Shown here: piece after piece, positions 1 through 6,674 of the stretch
Layout of the letters: every line of letters starts with the position of its first letter
Numbering within the stretch: position 1 is the first letter of the stretch
NCBI RefSeq assembly: GCF_900291985.1
Contig: NZ_LT985980.1
Location: forward strand, 1,434,001-1,498,000
DNA: 64,000 nt
Direction: 5' to 3'
Source of the DNA: Lysinibacillus timonensis
Lineage (GTDB): Bacteria; Bacillota; Bacilli; Bacillales_A; Planococcaceae
The notes under the pieces: model-generated
Told to the model about the DNA's origin: nothing
The model's input: the letters and a program-made list of their open reading frames with translations, nothing else
Database searches by the model: none
Made by a program: the position numbers and the translations under genes

Positions 1-1383
1 TAAGTATCGACGCTCATACAAATAATTAAGGTCCTTTATTCCCCATTTGATGAGCGTTTTTGTTCTAATAGCTTTATGTAGAGTTTCACTTCCTGAAATC
101 CTCCAATAACCCTTACGGGTATTCGCTACTTTCCAGGCTTCATTGTGTTGGATACCTAATCTCCTAAGTTGATAGTACCTTGTCTTGACTTTCTTCCACC
201 TTTTCCAAATAAGTTGCCTTAACCGATGGTTTAGCCACTTTCTCATATCTTGAATGAACATTTTCATCAAACCAATGCCATAGTAATTTATCCATCCAAC
301 CGTAACTTGATTAATTTCTTTAACGATATCCTCAAATTTACCAGTACGATTTCGTCTAGTTTTATATTTTAGTTTATCTCTGAATCTTTTCTTCGCGGAG
401 TGGTGTGGTCTACATCCTGTACTTTTAGATGTACTGTGGATACAGAAACCTAAAAATTTTAGTTTGGTCGGAGACCCCACCTTACTTTTAGTTTTATTAA
501 CTGTCAGCTTCAGTTCCTTCTCCAAAAACTTTGTAATGCTATCAAGGACACGTTCACCAGCTCGTTTACTTTTAACGTAGATGCAAAAATCATCCGCAAA
601 GCGAACGAATTTATGTCCTCTTTCCTCCAGTTCTATATCTAACTGATTTAAATAAACATTACTAAGAATTGGTGAAAGTACACCGCCTTGAGGCGCACCG
701 AATTCAGTTGGTTTGGTAAAGCCATTCTCTAATATTCCGCTTTTAAGAAATTTCCAAATTAGCTTTAATATAATTTTATCTTTAATGAATTCCTTGAGGT
801 ATTCCATTAGCTTTTGATGGTTAATGGTGTCAAAGTAACTTTTGAGATCACAATCCACTACCACTTTATAGCCTTGTTCATAGTATTTGATAGATTTCTT
901 TATGGCTTGGTGTTGGTTTCTATTTGGTCGAAAACCAAAACTTGAATCGGAAAATTTCGGGTCTATTATTCCACCTATTACTTGATATATTGCTTGTTGG
1001 ACCATACGGTCTCTAACACATGGAATGCCTAATTTTCGTTTTGTACCATCCGCCTTCGGGATTTCAACCCGTTTGACTGGAAGAGGCTTATATGAGCCAT
1101 CTTTCAGTTTTCTCTTAAGATGGGGTAGGTATTTACTGACATGACCAAAAAGTTCATCTACTGTCATTCCATCTATTCCAGGCGCACCTTTGTTGGCTTT
1201 AACCTTCTTACATGCTCTGAAAAGATTATTACTATCAATTACTTTATCAATTAAATCGATACCATCTTGTTGACCTACTTCTTTAACGGCAGGACTACAC
1301 ACTCTTGCATACTCTTCAGTTTCCAACTTATCCCTTTGCAAACAGCCATCTTGCGATGTTTTCTGCGGTCTTTGCACTGCCAT
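1..1383 (-). CDS. ltrA: Group II intron reverse transcriptase/maturase, truncated by window edge
   Basis: This is an open frame of 461 codons with no stop before the window edge, read from ATG 1383 behind GGAGGTG. It encodes the multifunctional intron protein: reverse transcriptase for retrohoming and maturase for splicing. Seen motifs in order are the RT0-RT2 region with GAPGIDG (about 66-72) and RVEIPK, SSFGFRPNR (about 147-155), VVDCDLKSYFD (about 175-185), GAPQGGVLSPILSN (about 229-242) and the catalytic FADD box (262-265, a variant of YADD). A GIIM-type maturase domain follows, with WINYYGIG and the ANTRKGYWR segment. No HNH endonuclease has appeared by the edge, and such proteins normally end shortly after this point. 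The frame appears intact, so the intron may be active. Confidence 0.93.
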   Translation of the reverse strand, partial: MAVQRPQKTSQDGCLQRDKLETEEYARVCSPAVKEVGQQDGIDLIDKVIDSNNLFRACKKVKANKGAPGIDGMTVDELFGHVSKYLPHLKRKLKDGSYKPLPVKRVEIPKADGTKRKLGIPCVRDRMVQQAIYQVIGGIIDPKFSDSSFGFRPNRNQHQAIKKSIKYYEQGYKVVVDCDLKSYFDTINHQKLMEYLKEFIKDKIILKLIWKFLKSGILENGFTKPTEFGAPQGGVLSPILSNVYLNQLDIELEERGHKFVRFADDFCIYVKSKRAGERVLDSITKFLEKELKLTVNKTKSKVGSPTKLKFLGFCIHSTSKSTGCRPHHSAKKRFRDKLKYKTRRNRTGKFEDIVKEINQVTVGWINYYGIGLMKMFIQDMRKWLNHRLRQLIWKRWKKVKTRYYQLRRLGIQHNEAWKVANTRKGYWRISGSETLHKAIRTKTLIKWGIKDLNYLYERRYL

Positions 1384-1807
1384 CACCTCCGTAATTCTTC
1401 AAGATTGCTATTGTTCAGTCCTTCATTTCAGAGAAACTACTATGACCTCTGCTGACTTCTTACAATTCAGCTTGCCATCACTGGTAAGCTTGTTCCTGTG
1501 AGATATTCCATCTCTCTTGTCGGGAACCCTTGTAAGACCTCCCCGGGTAAGAGCTACAACCTTCCTCCCATGTAACTGCTATATTTACTGTATGGAACTC
1601 GTGCAGTATTGGACTTCGTTTTGTTTAGCAAACTCGTCCATTCCAATTCAGCCTTATATATAGTTTCTGTCCGTCAGTTCGGGATTTTGCCTCCGGCTTC
1701 CTTCAGATTCCACCTCACGGTGGACACCCTTGCCATCAGCTAACAGTTCCTACTGCCAAGCCTGTAGTGGACTTTCACCACCAAGTTGTAGCCCATGCCG
1801 GGCACAC
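1..1807 (-). mobile_element. Group II intron, 5' part (3' end outside window)
   Basis: On the minus strand the element begins at 1807 with GTGTGCCCGGCATGGGC, matching the GUGYG 5' boundary of bacterial group II introns. It continues through about 420 nt of structured leader (domains I-IV region) into the maturase ORF that starts at 1383. Domain V/VI and the 3' splice site would lie beyond position 1, so the right-hand boundary cannot be checked. The 5' exon immediately before it ends in a hairpin plus T-run, the insertion context typical of terminator-targeting (group IIC-like) introns. Class assignment is inferred; the element as a group II intron is well supported by boundary plus ORF. Confidence 0.9.
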
Positions 1808-1847
1808 TAAAAAAAGGATATTGCACTTCACAGTACAAGACCCTTCA
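1808..1847 (-). terminator. Intrinsic terminator of the fic unit; 5' exon of the group II intron
   Basis: Read on the minus strand, TTGTACT and AGTGCAA pair around a GTGA loop, extended by further G-C and wobble pairs toward the base, then a T-run (TTTTTTTA) directly before the intron boundary. It lies just after the fic stop codon. It serves both as a likely Rho-independent terminator and as the apparent intron target. Confidence 0.65.
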
Positions 1848-1855
1848 TTATTCAT

Positions 1856-2404
1856 TCAAATTTTCGAACGTATTGTAGGATATTTGGATTCAATCATTGC
1901 TTGTATATATTCTTCTTTATGAAGCTCATTGTAATGCCAAATATACCCTTTTGTTTCAGCCCACTTTTGAATGAAGATTCGTATGGTACGGCCATTGCCT
2001 TCTCGAAATGGATAAAGCATGTTTAATTCTGCTTTATAGTAGGCTAATCGATTCGCCGCTTCTAGAGTTGTTAGCCAATCCGATTCACTTTCTAGTTGCT
2101 GGAAAATTTCATTAGCCATAGTTTCTATGAATTGAAACTGACAGAATCTTGTATTACCTTTTGTTAGTTGGACATTACGTATTTTGCCTGCAAATGTATA
2201 GATATCTTGAAATAAGTGGTGATGTAGTTTAACCAGATCATTAAAAGTGAACCCTTGCAATTTATATTTTCCTTGTTCCATCTGAAATGAACGAATGAAA
2301 AAGGCGTACTGCTCAATCTTCTCAAGTTCATCTAAATTTTCGACTTTTTGAACACTCTGAGAAAGTAAAAATGTCTCATCTTCATCAAAATTAGATTTTC
2401 CCAT
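1856..2404 (-). CDS. fic: Fic-domain protein (putative toxin) with altered catalytic motif
   Basis: A 182-aa Fic/DOC-family protein. Fic enzymes usually transfer AMP (or other phosphate groups) from a nucleotide to target hydroxyls, using the motif HPFx(D/E)GNGRxxR. Here the motif at residues 131-139 is YPFREGNGR followed by TIR: everything is kept except the catalytic His, which is Tyr (codon TAT at 2014-2012). The FAGKIRNVQLTKGNTRF stretch (71-87) matches the flap that docks the target. The start overlaps the upstream small gene by 14 bp, a toxin-antitoxin style arrangement. The C-terminus is short after the helix containing EEYIQAMIES, ending just before the terminator and intron. The family call is firm; catalytic activity is doubtful because of the His to Tyr change. 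Confidence 0.85.
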   Translation of the reverse strand: MGKSNFDEDETFLLSQSVQKVENLDELEKIEQYAFFIRSFQMEQGKYKLQGFTFNDLVKLHHHLFQDIYTFAGKIRNVQLTKGNTRFCQFQFIETMANEIFQQLESESDWLTTLEAANRLAYYKAELNMLYPFREGNGRTIRIFIQKWAETKGYIWHYNELHKEEYIQAMIESKYPTIRSKI

Positions 2405-2564
2405 TATTCAACACGTCTCTTATTAATTTTGGAGTAATTGGTTGACCTGAATTAACCACTTCTATAGCCTTTTTGGCAATTATAGGGTCTATAGTGAAAT
2501 TTTCCAAAGTCAAATTTTTCTCTACTCGTTTATATTCAATAGAATTTTCAGTGATTTTTTTCAT
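2391..2564 (-). CDS. Small Fic-associated antitoxin (VbhA-like)
   Basis: A 57-aa protein starting at ATG 2564 (MKKITENS...) behind AGGTG with 8-nt spacing. A longer open frame reaches 2627, but its first 21 codons read through IS21 end sequence, so the internal ATG is chosen. The layout fits class I Fic antitoxins, which place a helix with (S/T)xxxE(G/N) into the Fic active site. Here the corresponding stretch is NLTLENF, keeping Glu and Asn but with Asn at the Ser/Thr position. The following pattern (DPIIAKKAIEVVNSGQPIT) resembles the tail of VbhA-like antitoxins. Function is assigned from position and pattern, with moderate certainty. It overlaps fic by 14 bp, suggesting coupled translation. 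Confidence 0.6.
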   Translation of the reverse strand: MKKITENSIEYKRVEKNLTLENFTIDPIIAKKAIEVVNSGQPITPKLIRDVLNNGKI

Positions 2565-2596
2565 TCTAGTTACACCTGTATTTCGCAAGTAAAAAT

Positions 2597-5011
2597 TGAG
2601 CCATTTATTAATTAAAAACTGAGCCACTTAAACTGTACTGTTTTCTAGCCATTCTTTTGTATCTAATATTCGATAAGATGGTCCAACCATGTCCACCATA
2701 TAGGCTCTATGTGTTAGCCGGTCTGTTAAAGCTGCTGTTAAAACTGGATCATGAAATACTTCTTCCCAGCGATCAAATGATAAATTACTCGTTACGATGG
2801 TGGATGCTCGTCCAGCTCTAAGTGAAAGATGAGTAAATAATAATTCCGCTCCTTCTTTATCAAACGAAATATAACCAAGTTCATCGATAATCACTAAATC
2901 ATATTTTTCGAACTTCAATTCAAATGAACGTAACGTTCTTTCAGAACGGCTCTCCTTTAATTGATTGACTAGCGATGACACTGTTGTGAAATACACCTTA
3001 TATCCTGCTAAACAAGCTTCAATTCCTAAGCCAATCGCAATATGAGTTTTTCCTGTACCTGGTGATCCAATTAATAAGACATTTTGTTTTTCTTGAATGA
3101 AATCTAATTTCTTTAATTGTGGGAGGCGAGAGGCCGCATTCTGCGGTAATCTCTCAGTCTCTAATTCAGTTAATAGTTTCTTTTCTGGGAAATTCGCTGA
3201 ACGAATTCGATTCGCTTTTGCTCGTACTTCTCGATCTTGCATTTCTTGCACGAGTGCGTGATATAAAAATTCCTCTGCTGTCTGATGTTGTTTCCACATA
3301 TCATCTTCTTGAATAAATGCCCGAATACTTGGTAATCGAAGTTCTTTACACATTTCAATCATTTCTTGTCTCTTATCCATCAATGAAGACCCTGTCTTTT
3401 TCGTTTCAAATAATGCCGTAATGGCCGATAGATTTTGAAGAGATTGGGTGGTGACCTCATTTTTTGAATGTACAGTTTTATGAATGTATTTGCCTTGATT
3501 AGCTAAGAAAATAATCTTCTCTGTTGTTATTTGAACCATAGGGTTCTTCTTAAGTTGTTCAATCGCTGCTAAGACTTTTTCTAGATTGTTATGTTCTTTT
3601 AGATAGATAAGTAACTCTAGAAAATCTCGTTCATTTCCAATATAATAATCTTTGTATATTTTTTTTATTTTTGTTGGTGCTTGACTCAAACATTCACTTT
3701 GAGCCAATGCACCTTTTTTCTTTTCAAATGTGTGTAAATAATGATAGATATCCATAATCCATTGATGGTTCTGCCAACTTCGCTTATGAGTCGCAATACA
3801 CGCCTCTTCACTAAAAATAAGTATTTTTTCCGCACTCGCTTTTACTTTCACCCATTCTCCAACATGTCCTTCTGGAACAGAATAACGATTTTGTCTATAA
3901 GTAATTGTGCTGTATTTGTCCACTCTAAACTCAAACAACTCCGAGCCATCAAATGGAATAATATCTGCACTTACTTTCCGGGTTGAACGTTCTTCTAGCA
4001 TTAATTCATGATGCGTTTTGTTCTTCTTATAATGCTTACGAGAGTTTAATTTCATGATAATTTCTGTTAGATAAGCTTGAGCTTCTTCTATACTTGTAAA
4101 CGTATCTCGATGGGCAAATGCTTTCCGTCGGATGTATTCTACACTCCGCTCCACATGCCCCTTCTGATTTCCTTTTCTTGGTTCACATAGTCGTATTTTA
4201 AAATGATAATGCATCGATAGATTTTTCATACCATCGGTAATCTCACGTTCTGTCCCAATAAAGTTCTTTACGACTGTCCGCATATTATCGTACGTAAAGA
4301 CTTCTGGTACAAAGCCTAAATAGTCAATACATTTTACATGTGCATCTTGTACGCACACCATTGTTTCGGATTCATATAAATATGCAAATCTATCATTACT
4401 ATATGGTAGGGTAAAGACCGCCATTGAAAGAGAACGTAATGTTTGATCAATGAATAATTTTACTTCTCCCCAGTCAAATTCAATCTCATGACCAGCAGTT
4501 GCCTTTTGACGAATAAAGACTTCTTTTTGACGTTTCTCCTCACTATTCACAAAATTTCTAACAGTGGTATAACTAATTTCGAAACCTTCATCTAATAACT
4601 TTTCATGAATATCAATCATTTTTAGTTGTTGCTTGTGCATTTGATGTTGTCGTTTGTACTCGTTTTCTCTTAACATTTTTCGGATACGTTTCATAACTGT
4701 TGGTGTTAAAGCACGTTTGTTTCCTTTTCGTTTTTTATACGACGGAGGCGTTACATAGTTATCTGTAATAGGTAATTCTCGAATATCTTGCTTTCTTTTT
4801 TCAAGATCCTCTTGAATATACTTTTTAACAGTATTCCGGGAAATACCAAGCTCCTTCGCAATTTGACGTTGACTCTTATTTTCTTGATGAAAGGCAAGTA
4901 GCACTTTCTGTTTCTTCTCCAATGAAATCACCTCTATACGCTCCTAACTCTATAAAGTTAGGATTATTTTCATATAAAAGTGGCTCACTTTTCAACTGCG
5001 ATGGTGGCTCA
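2597..5011 (-). mobile_element. IS21-family insertion sequence
   Basis: Both ends carry paired TGAGCCA-type repeats: at the left, TGAGCCAT at 2597 and TGAGCCAC 23 bp inward; at the right (reverse complement) TGAGCCAC ending at 5011 and another TGAGCCAC 24 bp inward. Multiple terminal repeats of this sort are typical of IS21 ends. The single gene between them encodes a transposase joined to its ATPase helper. I see no clear target duplication at 2590-2596 versus 5012-5018, so the exact tips may be off by a few bases or flanking DNA may have rearranged. The element lies about 33 bp upstream of the antitoxin start. Confidence 0.82.
2628..4931 (-). CDS. istAB: IS21 transposase IstA fused in frame to helper ATPase IstB
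   Basis: A 767-aa protein. Residues 1 to about 510 are IstA: an N-terminal HTH (QRQIAKELGISRNTVKKYI), then a DDE integrase core with FDWGEV, FTYDNMRTVV and GHVERSVEYIRR providing the likely acidic residues. Residues 518-767 are a complete IstB AAA+ ATPase starting at an internal Met (nt 3380): Walker A GSPGTGKTH, Walker B LVIIDELGY, sensor-like TSNLSFDRW. In IS21 these are normally two overlapping genes; here no stop separates them (linker KKTGSSLMDKRQ). IstB could also be made from the internal ATG, but only a weak GGG-type ribosome site precedes it. The frame is intact, so the element may be mobile. Confidence 0.9.
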   Translation of the reverse strand: MISLEKKQKVLLAFHQENKSQRQIAKELGISRNTVKKYIQEDLEKRKQDIRELPITDNYVTPPSYKKRKGNKRALTPTVMKRIRKMLRENEYKRQHQMHKQQLKMIDIHEKLLDEGFEISYTTVRNFVNSEEKRQKEVFIRQKATAGHEIEFDWGEVKLFIDQTLRSLSMAVFTLPYSNDRFAYLYESETMVCVQDAHVKCIDYLGFVPEVFTYDNMRTVVKNFIGTEREITDGMKNLSMHYHFKIRLCEPRKGNQKGHVERSVEYIRRKAFAHRDTFTSIEEAQAYLTEIIMKLNSRKHYKKNKTHHELMLEERSTRKVSADIIPFDGSELFEFRVDKYSTITYRQNRYSVPEGHVGEWVKVKASAEKILIFSEEACIATHKRSWQNHQWIMDIYHYLHTFEKKKGALAQSECLSQAPTKIKKIYKDYYIGNERDFLELLIYLKEHNNLEKVLAAIEQLKKNPMVQITTEKIIFLANQGKYIHKTVHSKNEVTTQSLQNLSAITALFETKKTGSSLMDKRQEMIEMCKELRLPSIRAFIQEDDMWKQHQTAEEFLYHALVQEMQDREVRAKANRIRSANFPEKKLLTELETERLPQNAASRLPQLKKLDFIQEKQNVLLIGSPGTGKTHIAIGLGIEACLAGYKVYFTTVSSLVNQLKESRSERTLRSFELKFEKYDLVIIDELGYISFDKEGAELLFTHLSLRAGRASTIVTSNLSFDRWEEVFHDPVLTAALTDRLTHRAYMVDMVGPSYRILDTKEWLENSTV

Positions 5012-5061
5012 GTTTTAGCTTATCAAATACAACACCACGCCTATGATAATTTTTTATAAAG

Positions 5062-5097
5062 AAAAAACAGCTTAGATCATTAAATAGACCAAGCTGC
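5062..5097 (-). terminator. ssrA terminator
   Basis: On the minus strand CAGCTTGGTC pairs with GATCTAAGCTG (one bulge) and is followed by TTTTTTC. It lies 14 nt past the tmRNA 3' end. Confidence 0.8.
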
Positions 5098-5110
5098 TAT
5101 CATTCATCTA

Positions 5111-5462
5111 TGGAGACGGCGGGAGTCGAACCCGCGTCCAGAAACTCCAATACTTAAACTTCTACGCGTGTAGTTTGCCTACTTACATTTCATGCTGCAT
5201 TATGCCGACAAACAGGCGTCCTGAGCACTAACTTGGAAATCTCTTGACGGTGACTCAAGTGGCACCACCGACCGTATCCCACTAAAGTTGGGCCCCACGT
5301 TCTCTACATGGGCGATAGAGAGGCAGAGCGCTACGAGACTAAGCTGCGTAAGCTAAATTTTGTTGTTTGCCAGTTATTATATAACTTCCGTTGATGACGG
5401 AGTCGAGACCTCCGACGCGCAGCTCAAGCTTGAACCATCCCTGTCGAATCCGTAACGTCCCC
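5111..5462 (-). ncRNA. ssrA: tmRNA (SsrA)
   Basis: The 352-nt minus-strand RNA starts GGGGACGTTACGGATTCGAC and ends with the tRNA-like half GCGGGTTCGACTCCCGC...TCTCCA with encoded CCA, so 5' GGGGAC pairs with GTCTCC. The tag reading frame ends at 5339 and encodes GKQQNLAYAA then TAG, a standard hydrophobic degradation tag recognised by ClpXP. tmRNA rescues ribosomes stalled on broken mRNAs together with SmpB, encoded 0.5 kb upstream, and RNase R, encoded next, degrades the faulty mRNA. A strong promoter is visible upstream and a terminator downstream. The 3' end is a classic integration site, and mobile elements lie just beyond it. Confidence 0.97.
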
Positions 5463-5543
5463 TTTATATAAAGGGTCATGGTGTGAACCATGTACGGCAG
5501 TGATGCATTTCAGCATCGAACTTACTTACTGGCTTGTATATAC

Positions 5544-5572
5544 ATTATACATGTGAAAACACTAGATTTCAA
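5544..5572 (-). promoter_or_regulatory. Sigma-A promoter of ssrA
   Basis: Minus strand TTGAAA, 17-bp spacer, TATAAT. The expected start is near 5537, giving about 75 nt of 5' precursor before mature tmRNA. Confidence 0.8.
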
Positions 5573-5814
5573 GCGTTCTTCCCCATGTATCTGTTGGAGA
5601 CATTGCATAAACTTGGCGATGGTATAATCAAATTCCAATTTATTTAGTACAACCGAATTTTGCACACGACATATTCGTATTTAAGTGCAAAACCGCACCT
5701 TTATCGCATAATTTCAAATAAGTCGTATATCGAAATCGTATGTGAGCGATTTTCATCAAAAAATGAAGGTCAATTTCTAACTAGCTTACCTTATTTTATT
5801 CAGAAAGCTATTAC

Positions 5815-5996
5815 TGATTCTTCGCCTTTAACACACGTTCCATTTCACGTTTTGCTTCCGCTTCACTTCGTTCAGCTTCGCAGAAAAATAATGCTTCCGC
5901 TTCACTTCGTTCAGCTTCGCAGAAAAATAATGCTTCCGCTTCACTACATTTCAGCTCCGCAAAAACAGTGTTCACGCTTCACAAAAAATTCTTTGA
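5815..5996 (-). repeat. Decayed duplicate of the smpB 3' tail with 39-bp tandem repeats
   Basis: On the minus strand, downstream of the smpB stop, a second copy of the SmpB C-terminal coding tail is readable ([15 protein letters not shown] then stop, near 5820-5865), versus [15 protein letters not shown] in the real gene. Between the two copies are about two and a half 39-bp repeats (unit contains GCTTCCGCTTCACTTCG) that are 13 codons long and read EAERSEAEALFFC. It looks like remnants of a tandem duplication that once extended smpB. No start of its own is visible. Confidence 0.6.
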
Positions 5997-6461
5997 TTAC
6001 TGATTCCTTGCTTTGAATACGCGTTCCATTTCTCTTTTCGCTTCTTTCTTCTTCATATCATGTCGCTTATCGTAGTCTTTTTTCCCTTTACCTAAGCCGA
6101 CTAGCAACTTAGCATAGCCATCTTTAATATACATTTTCAGAGGAACAATAGTATATCCATCACGCTTTACGGCACCTAGTAATTCACCAATTTGCTTTTT
6201 GTGTAGCAATAGTTTTCGAATTCGTAAAGGATCGTGATTGAAACGATTTCCTTGCTCATATGGACTGATGTGCATGTTGTTGATCCATGCTTCACCATTT
6301 CTTATTTGAACATATGAATCTTTTAATTGCACTTTACCAGCACGGATGGATTTGATTTCCGTCCCTTGTAGAACCATTCCTGCTTCATAGGTTTCTTCTA
6401 TAAAATAGTCATGGCTCGCTTTTTTGTTTTGGGCTAATACTTTTCCTGTCCCTTTTGCCAT
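5997..6461 (-). CDS. smpB: SsrA-binding protein SmpB
   Basis: A 154-aa protein, the usual length for SmpB, which binds the tRNA-like domain of tmRNA and delivers it to stalled ribosomes. The start at 6461 (MAKGTGKV) follows GAGGTG; a longer frame upstream has no ribosome site. Characteristic segments are [39 protein letters not shown] and the basic tail [20 protein letters not shown] that enters the mRNA channel. It lies between rnr and ssrA as in other Bacillales. A decayed copy of its last codons lies directly downstream. Confidence 0.97.
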   Translation of the reverse strand: MAKGTGKVLAQNKKASHDYFIEETYEAGMVLQGTEIKSIRAGKVQLKDSYVQIRNGEAWINNMHISPYEQGNRFNHDPLRIRKLLLHKKQIGELLGAVKRDGYTIVPLKMYIKDGYAKLLVGLGKGKKDYDKRHDMKKKEAKREMERVFKARNQ

Positions 6462-6572
6462 CAAACACACCTCACAACAAATCATTCAGAAAAACACAGT
6501 TCGAACCATACTAGTCCGAACTGATGAGTTCCAATGCGGAATTGCCATAAAAGTCAATCCGCCAACAGAGAA

Positions 6573-6630
6573 AGGCTGTGCAAAAATTGCTTTGTTTTAT
6601 GCACATTGGAAAGCAATTTTTTTACAGCCT
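6573..6630 (-). terminator. Large hairpin terminator after rnr
   Basis: An inverted repeat of about 21 bp (AGGCTGTGCAAAAATTGCTTT against AAAGCAATTTTTTTACAGCC, 2 mismatches) lies between rnr and smpB. The T-rich arms would act in either direction; it separates rnr from smpB. Confidence 0.6.
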
Positions 6631-6674
6631 AACCAATATTCTTTACTATACAATAAGCAACCCGAAACTTCGAG

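Noticed and set aside
5660-6016. 118-codon plus-strand frame
   Set aside because: It is created by the 39-bp repeats and the antisense of the smpB tail copy; no ribosome site.
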